Shown here in pieces: positions 59,172 through 64,000 of a stretch of 64,000 bases of DNA. The position numbers and the translations under genes are program-made. This stretch comes from Herbiconiux moechotypicola (GTDB lineage: Bacteria > Actinomycetota > Actinomycetes > Actinomycetales > Microbacteriaceae), in the NCBI RefSeq assembly GCF_024979255.1, contig NZ_JANLCN010000008.1, positions 62,001 through 126,000 on the forward strand. Direction: 5' to 3'. Under the pieces are notes generated by a model that saw only the letters and a program-made list of their open reading frames with translations, had not been told where the DNA came from and ran no database searches. The first letter of the stretch is position 1; the number at the start of each line of letters is the position of its first letter.

Positions 59172-60041
59172 CTAAAGCAGGTCGCGGCGGGAGACCTCGG
59201 CGATGGCGCTCCAGTCGGCGTCGCGGAGCTCGGGGTCGGCGAGGGCCGCGTCGAACACCGCGAGGAGGGCCGGGAGCGTGGCGGGGGTGACCCCGCCGGC
59301 CTCGGCGACCTGCTGGGCGAGGCCCAGGTCTTTGCGGCCGAGGGCGATGTGGAAGCCGGGCGGAGTGTAGTCCTGCCGGGCGATGAGGTCGCCGTAGCCG
59401 GTGTAGACCACGCCGCCGAACAGGGTGCTCGACAGCAGCTCGGTGAACAGCGCCGGGTCGACGCCCTGCCGCTCGGTCATGGCGACCGACTCGCCGATGG
59501 CCTGCATGGCGTGGATGATGTTGTAGTTCACCGCCGCCTTGACGGCGTTGGCGACCGGCGGATGCTCACCGAGCCGCCAGGTGCGCTTGCCCAGCACCGC
59601 GAGGTAGGGCTCCACCGCGTCGAGGTCGGCGGGGCGCCCGGCGGCGAGCACGTTGAGCTGCCCGGCGGCGGCCACCGTGGGGCGCCCGAGCACGGGAGCC
59701 GCCACGTAGGCGGCCCCCGCGTCCGAGAACGCCCCGGCGAGCCGCTCGGCCAGCGCGGGGCTGATCGACGCCATCATCACGTGGGTGCGCCCGGCGAGGG
59801 CGGCGATCGCCGCCTCGTCGAGCACGGCCTCCACGGCCTCGTCGTTCGCGAGCATCGAGAACGACACGGCCGGCTCCAGCGCCTCGGCGGCGGTCGCCGC
59901 ACGCCGCGCGCCGGCGGCCACGAGCTCGTCGGCGGCGGCCGCCGAGCGGTTCCACACCACCACGTCGTGCCCGGCGTCGACGAGACGCCGGGCCATCCCT
60001 GAGCCCATCGAGCCCAGGCCGAGGAATCCGAGCGTGGTCAC
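59172..60041 (-). CDS. Beta-hydroxyacid dehydrogenase family, copy 3
   Basis: 289 residues from GTG 60041, overlapping the M24 stop (GTGA). LGFLGLGSMGSGMARRL cofactor motif; the substrate loop is APVLGRPTVAAAGQLNVLAAG, which differs from the xxGGxxxAxxGTL loop of copies 1 and 2, and the Lys is in ANAVKAAVNYNI. These changes resemble the imine-reductase-like branch, so its substrate may not be a simple hydroxyacid. Confidence 0.87.
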   Translation of the reverse strand: MTTLGFLGLGSMGSGMARRLVDAGHDVVVWNRSAAAADELVAAGARRAATAAEALEPAVSFSMLANDEAVEAVLDEAAIAALAGRTHVMMASISPALAERLAGAFSDAGAAYVAAPVLGRPTVAAAGQLNVLAAGRPADLDAVEPYLAVLGKRTWRLGEHPPVANAVKAAVNYNIIHAMQAIGESVAMTERQGVDPALFTELLSSTLFGGVVYTGYGDLIARQDYTPPGFHIALGRKDLGLAQQVAEAGGVTPATLPALLAVFDAALADPELRDADWSAIAEVSRRDLL

Positions 60042-61420
60042 GCCTCCCCACGCCCCCAGGTGGTGTTGAGGTGCGACTGCGAGTCGCGCTCGAGGTTGAG
60101 CGGCCCGTCGATCGTGTAGTAGCGCTTGCCGGCCACGAGCAGCTCCTCGGCGGGGAACTTCGTGATGACCTCGCACCCGTCGGCGGTCACGACGACCTCC
60201 TCCTCGATGCGTGCGGCTCCCCATCCGTCGGCCGAGGGCCAGTAGGTCTCCAGGGCGAACACGTTGCCCTCCTGCAGGGTCTCGGGGTGGTCGAGCGAGG
60301 TGAGGCGGGAGAAGATCGGCTTCTCCCAGATCGACAGGCCCACACCGTGACCGTACTGCAGGGCGAACGCGGCCTCCTCGTCGGCGAAGCCGAACTCCTG
60401 CGCCGTGGGCCACACCGCCACGATGTCGGCGGTGGTGGCGCCCGGCTTCACCAGGGCGATCGCGCGGTCCATGTACTCGCGGGCGCGGGTGTAGGCGTCG
60501 CGCTGCGCCGAGCTCGCCGAGCCCACCGCGAAAGTGCGGTAATAGCAGGTGCGGTAGCCGTTGAAGGAGTGCAGGATGTCGAAGAACGCCGGGTCGCCGG
60601 GCCGGATGAGCCGGTCGGAGAAGACGTGCGGATGCGGGGAGCAGCGCTCGCCCGAGATGGCGTTCACGCCCTCCACGTACTCCGAGCCGAGGTCGTAGAG
60701 GGTCTTGGCCACGAGACCCACGGCCTCGTTCTCGCGCACGCCGGGGCGGAGGAAGCGGTAGAGGTCCTCGTAGGCGGCGTCGACCATCGAGGCGGCCTGG
60801 GTGAGCAGCCGGATCTCGTCGGGGGTCTTCACCCGCCGGGCCTCCATGAACACCTGCTGGCCGTCGACGACCTGGATGCCCTCCTGCTGCAGCGCGAACA
60901 GGATGGGCAGCTCGATCACGTCGACGCCGAGCGGCTGGTTCGCCAGCCCGAACTTCTCGAGCTCGCGCTTGATCTTCTTCGCCACGCCCTGGGCGATCTC
61001 GGCCTCGGGCGGGAAGGCGCCGCGCAGGGTGGAGATGCCGGCGCGGGCGCCCGTCTCCAGGCGGGGACGCTTGGCGCCCTCGTGCGGGGCGTTGGGGTCG
61101 GCGTCCATCTCGGCGGTGGTGGTGTCGAGCCACGGGTTGTAGAGCTTGTGGTGCTTCGCCGCCGAGCCGAAGTCCCACACCACGGGGTCGGTGTTGCGGG
61201 TGAGCAGGGCGAAGCGGATGAGCTTGTCCATCGCCCAGGTGCCGATGTGCGTGGCGCTCATGTAGCGGATGTTGGAGAAGTCGAACGCGAGCACGGCTCC
61301 GAGCTCCGACCGGTCGAGCTCCGCCTTGAGGCGCGCCAGCCGCGCGTCGCGCAAGCGGTCGAAGTCGACCCGCTCCTCCCAGTCGACGGCGTTCGTGCCG
61401 GTGGTGCCGGTGCTCTTCAT
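60038..61420 (-). CDS. M24 (Xaa-Pro peptidase/creatinase) family protein with altered metal ligand
   Basis: 460 residues. Pita-bread fold: N-terminal domain with FSNIRYMSATHIG, C-terminal ligands Asp281 (FFDILHSFNGYR), His358 (YGHGVGLS), Glu391 (ALETYW) and Glu407 (RIEEEVVVT). The second Asp expected in SDxTRTF is Cys292 (TCYYRTF). The centre may be mononuclear or lost, as in creatinase, so a C-N or other lyase/hydrolase role is as likely as peptidase. AAGGAGG precedes ATG 61420. Divergent from an XRE-cupin regulator. Confidence 0.85.
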   Translation of the reverse strand: MKSTGTTGTNAVDWEERVDFDRLRDARLARLKAELDRSELGAVLAFDFSNIRYMSATHIGTWAMDKLIRFALLTRNTDPVVWDFGSAAKHHKLYNPWLDTTTAEMDADPNAPHEGAKRPRLETGARAGISTLRGAFPPEAEIAQGVAKKIKRELEKFGLANQPLGVDVIELPILFALQQEGIQVVDGQQVFMEARRVKTPDEIRLLTQAASMVDAAYEDLYRFLRPGVRENEAVGLVAKTLYDLGSEYVEGVNAISGERCSPHPHVFSDRLIRPGDPAFFDILHSFNGYRTCYYRTFAVGSASSAQRDAYTRAREYMDRAIALVKPGATTADIVAVWPTAQEFGFADEEAAFALQYGHGVGLSIWEKPIFSRLTSLDHPETLQEGNVFALETYWPSADGWGAARIEEEVVVTADGCEVITKFPAEELLVAGKRYYTIDGPLNLERDSQSHLNTTWGRGEA

Positions 61421-61485
61421 CGAGTCCTCCTTCGTCGGGGTTCGTGCGACGCGTGTGCGAGACGTTTCCCACTGCACGCGCGTAC

Positions 61486-61501
61486 AGTGTTACTTAACAC
61501 T
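61486..61501. promoter_or_regulatory. Putative XRE operator (AGTGTTA-CT-TAACACT)
   Basis: AGTGTTACTTAACACT is a perfect 16-bp dyad in the gap between the divergent M24 and XRE genes. TACAAT at 61524-61529 may be the -10 of the XRE gene. Confidence 0.65.
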
Positions 61502-61551
61502 ACAGCACCCGCCCTCGCGCTCTACAATGACGAAGAACCTTGGGAGTCTCT

Positions 61552-62286
61552 ATGCCGGAAAGCCTCGGTGCACGCTTACGCGAAGCCCGCACCTCACGCG
61601 GACTCAGTCTGCGCAGCGTCGCCCAGTCGCTCGGCGTCTCCGCCTCGCTCATCTCGCAGGTCGAGATCGGCAAGACGCAGCCGTCGGTCTCCACCCTCTA
61701 CGCCCTCGCGAGCCACCTCGGCGTGTCGCTCGACGAGCTCGTCGGCCTGCCGAGCGTCGAGCCCGCGGCGGGAGAGACCCGGCCACCCGAGCTCTTCGGC
61801 CACGCCGGCCCCGCCCTGCCCGACGTGCAGCGCGCATCCGAGAACCCGGTCATCGAGATGGAGAACGGGGTGCGGTGGGAGCGCCTCGCCGCGGGCGCCG
61901 GCGGGCCCATCGACGCCCTGCTCGTCACCTACGAGCCCGGGGCGGCCAGCTCGGTCGAGGGCAAGCTCATGCGCCACGCGGGGGTGGAGTACGCCTACCT
62001 GCTCGAGGGCGAGCTCACCCTGCACATCGACTTCGACACCCACGTGCTCGGCCCGGGAGACTCCCTGCAGTTCGACTCCGTGCGCCCGCACCTCTACTCC
62101 AACCGCGGCTCGGTGCCCGCCAAGGGGGTGTGGTTCGTGTTCGGCCGCCGGCAGCAGAACCTGGCGATGCCGGATGCGCCCACGGGCTCTGCGGGCCTGA
62201 CGGGCGCGGGCGCCGCGCCGGGGCCGGCGACCCCGCCCGGCTCCGCGGTCGACGTGCTGCGGGCGATGGACGACCTCACGGCCTGA
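61552..62286 (+). CDS. XRE-family regulator with cupin domain
   Basis: 244 residues. HTH_3 at about 5-60: LGARLREARTSRGLSLRSVAQSLGVSASLISQVEIGKTQPSVSTL; cupin at about 115-200 with HAGVEYAYLLEGELTLHIDFDTHVLGPGDSLQF. GGGAG lies just before ATG 61552; TTG 61540 in frame is less likely. Such fusions sense a small acid through the cupin and repress neighbouring catabolic genes. Likely binds the 16-bp dyad upstream and controls the M24/dehydrogenase operon. Confidence 0.87.
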   Translation: MPESLGARLREARTSRGLSLRSVAQSLGVSASLISQVEIGKTQPSVSTLYALASHLGVSLDELVGLPSVEPAAGETRPPELFGHAGPALPDVQRASENPVIEMENGVRWERLAAGAGGPIDALLVTYEPGAASSVEGKLMRHAGVEYAYLLEGELTLHIDFDTHVLGPGDSLQFDSVRPHLYSNRGSVPAKGVWFVFGRRQQNLAMPDAPTGSAGLTGAGAAPGPATPPGSAVDVLRAMDDLTA

Positions 62287-62328
62287 GCGGTGCCGGGCGG
62301 GCGGGCCGGCCGCCGGGCGGCGGGACCG

Positions 62329-62349
62329 TCCGGTCGCCGGATGACCGGA
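62329..62349. terminator. Hairpin between convergent XRE and dehydrogenase genes
   Basis: TCCGGTC (62329-62335) and GACCGGA (62343-62349) pair with a 7-nt loop. Further imperfect G/C pairing flanks it in the 97-bp gap. Role as terminator inferred from position. Confidence 0.45.
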
Positions 62350-62383
62350 GGGCCGGACCGCCTCGCGGCCCAGCCCTCCGCGG

Positions 62384-63493
62384 TCAGCCCCGCGCGTGCA
62401 CCGCCGCGCGCGCTTCGGTCGCCCACGGGTCGACCAGCGTTTTGATCTGGGTCGAGCGGCCCTCCAGCAGCGGCTGCAGCGCATCCGTCGCCACCGCGTC
62501 GAGGGGGATGACCTCGCCGGCGATGTCCGACCAGTCGTCGCGCGTGCCGAGGAGGCGTACGGCCTCGGGGAAATCGTCGCGGAAGACGTGGGCGACCGTG
62601 CCGAGGATGGTGTACTCGCTGAGTGTCCAGCGGCCGAGGGGCAGGGCGGGTTCGCCGCGCTGGATGCCGACGGGCACGATCGTGGCCCCGGGCTTCGCCG
62701 CGTCGAGCACCGACGCCAGCCCGGGGGCGGAGCCGCTGACCTCGAAGAACACGTCCACGTCCATGCCCAGCTCGTCGAGCCTCTCGGCCAGCGGGGTGGT
62801 GCCCGCCTTGAGGGTCTCGGCCGCGCCCAGGCGGGAGGCGAGCTCGAGCCGGTCGTCGTTGAGGTCGACCACGAGCACGCGAGCCCCCGTGGCGGCGGCC
62901 GCGACGGTGATGAACGCGCCGATGCCGCCCACCCCCACGATGACCGCGTCGTCGCCCGCCGAGAGTCCGCTGCGGCGCACCGCGTGCACCGCGATGGCCA
63001 TCGGCTGGGTGAGCCCGAGCGTGTCGAGGGGGAGGCCCGTCTCGGTGACGTCGAGGGTGATGGCGGCCGGCGACACCACGTAGCCTGCCAGCCCGCCGTC
63101 GTGCGCGAAACCGAGGGTGGAGTAGCTGCGGCAGAGGTTGGTGCGGCCCTGGCGGCAGGGCTTGCACTCGCCGCACGAGATGCCCGCGCCGCTCACCACG
63201 ACGGCGCCGACCGGGGGAGCGGTCACGCCCTCGCCCACCGCCTCGACGATCCCGGCGAACTCGTGGCCGAGTGCCACCGGAGGACGGGCGAGCACGAGCT
63301 CACGGCCGAACTCGGTGGCGTCGCTGCCGCACACGCCGCACACGGCCACGCGGATGAGCACCTCGCCCGGGCCCGGCTGCGGCACCGGCTGCTCGCCGAT
63401 GCGCAGGTCGCCCACCTCGTGCAGCACGGCGGAGGGCATCACGGCCGTGGCGGTCGTGCCGCCCGGTGCGGTGGTGGTGCCGGCCGTGCTCAT
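62384..63493 (-). CDS. Zinc-dependent alcohol/sorbitol/threonine dehydrogenase-like
   Basis: 369 residues. Catalytic zinc site VCGSD, GHEFAGIVEAVGEG, structural cysteines in CGECKPCRQGRTNLC, cofactor motif VGVGGIGAF. An extra Thr/Gly-rich arm of about 18 residues at the N terminus. Different subtype from the enzymes at 28928 and 44269 (more like 2,3-butanediol/threonine dehydrogenases). Its start overlaps the Dabb gene stop by 4 bp. Confidence 0.88.
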   Translation of the reverse strand: MSTAGTTTAPGGTTATAVMPSAVLHEVGDLRIGEQPVPQPGPGEVLIRVAVCGVCGSDATEFGRELVLARPPVALGHEFAGIVEAVGEGVTAPPVGAVVVSGAGISCGECKPCRQGRTNLCRSYSTLGFAHDGGLAGYVVSPAAITLDVTETGLPLDTLGLTQPMAIAVHAVRRSGLSAGDDAVIVGVGGIGAFITVAAAATGARVLVVDLNDDRLELASRLGAAETLKAGTTPLAERLDELGMDVDVFFEVSGSAPGLASVLDAAKPGATIVPVGIQRGEPALPLGRWTLSEYTILGTVAHVFRDDFPEAVRLLGTRDDWSDIAGEVIPLDAVATDALQPLLEGRSTQIKTLVDPWATEARAAVHARG

Positions 63494-63801
63494 CGGAACG
63501 AGCCCTCCTCGATCGGCAGCTGCACGGCCGAGCGTTCGGCGATCATGCGGCCGAGGTGCTTCTCGTAGACCGCGAGGTGCGCGGGGTGGTCGAGGTAGGC
63601 GTCGAGCCCTGCGGCGTCGTCGAGCACGGCCGCCACGCCGTAGTCGGCGCCCGCGGGGCGCAGGTGGAGATTGGCGCCCGCGGTGTAGGAGCGGATCTCG
63701 GGGATCCCCACCGCCATCTCGCTCAGGGCGGCGGTCAGGGCCGCCACGTCATCGTCGGTGACGTCGTCTTTCCATCGGAAAGCGGCGAGGTGGAGGATCA
63801 T
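63490..63801 (-). CDS. Dabb (stress-responsive A/B barrel) family protein
   Basis: 103 residues. LHLAAFRWKDDVTDDDVAALTAALSEMA, IRSYTAGANLHLRP and YGVAAVLDDAAGLDAYLDHPAHLAVYEKH fit the dimeric Dabb fold, found in small cyclases and catabolic helper proteins. ATG 63801; the ribosome site is weak. Coupled to the dehydrogenase; role unknown. Confidence 0.82.
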   Translation of the reverse strand: MILHLAAFRWKDDVTDDDVAALTAALSEMAVGIPEIRSYTAGANLHLRPAGADYGVAAVLDDAAGLDAYLDHPAHLAVYEKHLGRMIAERSAVQLPIEEGSFR

Positions 63802-63908
63802 CGTCTTCAGCTCTCTTCGTCGAGGTGGTGTGCAGCAATGACTTACACATCCGGGGTGTTGAGGCCAGAATATCCCCGGATGCACCCTCTTGTGTACATC
63901 TCTGCTGT

Positions 63909-63921
63909 ATTGTCGGACAAA
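63909..63921. promoter_or_regulatory. GntR/FCD operator site F
   Basis: The core TTGTCGGACAA (63910-63920) is a perfect 11-bp dyad; the left flank A matches site C and the right flank is A rather than T. Situated between the divergent Dabb and ketopantoate reductase-like genes. Confidence 0.78.
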
Positions 63922-63938
63922 ACCAAGGGAGGTTGCGG

Positions 63939-64000
63939 ATGAGCGGACCGCGCATCGCCGTGCTGGGTGCCGGTGCCAACGGAGCATCGATCGGTGCCGA
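63939..64000 (+). CDS. Start of a ketopantoate reductase-like (PanE/ApbA family) gene, cut by window edge
   Basis: ATG 63939 with AAGGGAGG upstream. The 20 visible residues (MSGPRIAVLGAGANGASIGA) form a GxGxxG NAD(P) loop typical of ketopantoate reductase-family proteins. Family assignment rests on this fragment only. Under site F, so the regulated island continues to the right. Confidence 0.5.
   Translation, partial: MSGPRIAVLGAGANGASIGA

Noticed and set aside
1-64000. tRNA, rRNA, CRISPR array or prophage
   Set aside because: No cloverleaf, no regularly spaced repeats and no phage structural, integrase or recombinase genes were seen by eye in this window.

Overview
The window is very GC-rich, with GTG starts, 4-bp stop/start overlaps (ATGA, GTGA) and an LAXTG sortase signal. 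This fits a high-GC actinobacterium, probably Microbacteriaceae (inference from composition and gene style; no rRNA or marker gene is present). No tRNA, rRNA, CRISPR array, transposase, integrase or phage gene was seen. Every gap between genes is under 300 bp. REGION 1 (1-22.3 kb) is mixed chromosomal content: a partial gene, a wall-anchored S15 esterase, a VOC protein divergent from a MarR regulator with two perfect operators, LysR and AraC regulators, and an alpha/beta hydrolase with an in-frame TAG. An arabinan or plant wall locus follows (7.1-18.5 kb): a secreted GH43-like enzyme, two tandem LacI regulators, a sugar ABC transporter (binding protein plus two permeases, no ATPase), a GH127 beta-L-arabinofuranosidase, a zinc dehydrogenase and a Gfo/Idh oxidoreductase, with translationally coupled genes. 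Next come a small multidrug exporter under a MerR-type promoter, MerR and TetR genes, a DUF6069-like membrane protein, a Nudix hydrolase and an exported chorismate mutase. REGION 2 (22.3-64 kb) is a dense catabolic island that continues past the right edge. It holds an amidohydrolase, five classical SDRs or relatives, two acyl-CoA-dehydrogenase-fold flavin monooxygenases, a flavin reductase fused to a GntR/FCD-like sensor, two VAO/4-cresol-dehydrogenase-type flavoenzymes, a BBE-type flavoenzyme, four zinc alcohol dehydrogenases in the window as a whole (three here), three beta-hydroxyacid dehydrogenases, two carboxymuconolactone-decarboxylase-like proteins, lactonase-like and alpha/beta hydrolases, a hydantoinase/acetone-carboxylase-type pair with a zinc-ribbon partner, an M24 peptidase homologue, and two uptake systems (SsuABC/TauABC type and ribose type with two binding proteins). 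The gene set suggests uptake and oxidative then hydrolytic breakdown of a cyclic, probably aromatic or terpenoid plant-type compound; the substrate cannot be read from sequence. The most striking signal is one dyad, TTGTCNGACAA, found in at least five intergenic regions of the island (23.8, 33.7, 34.55, 53.95 and 63.9 kb). It matches the FadR/FCD consensus TNGTNNNACNA and flanks a GntR/FCD gene at 33.7-34.4 kb, which implies one regulon of about 40 kb. Local MarR, XRE and fused GntR-like regulators add further control.
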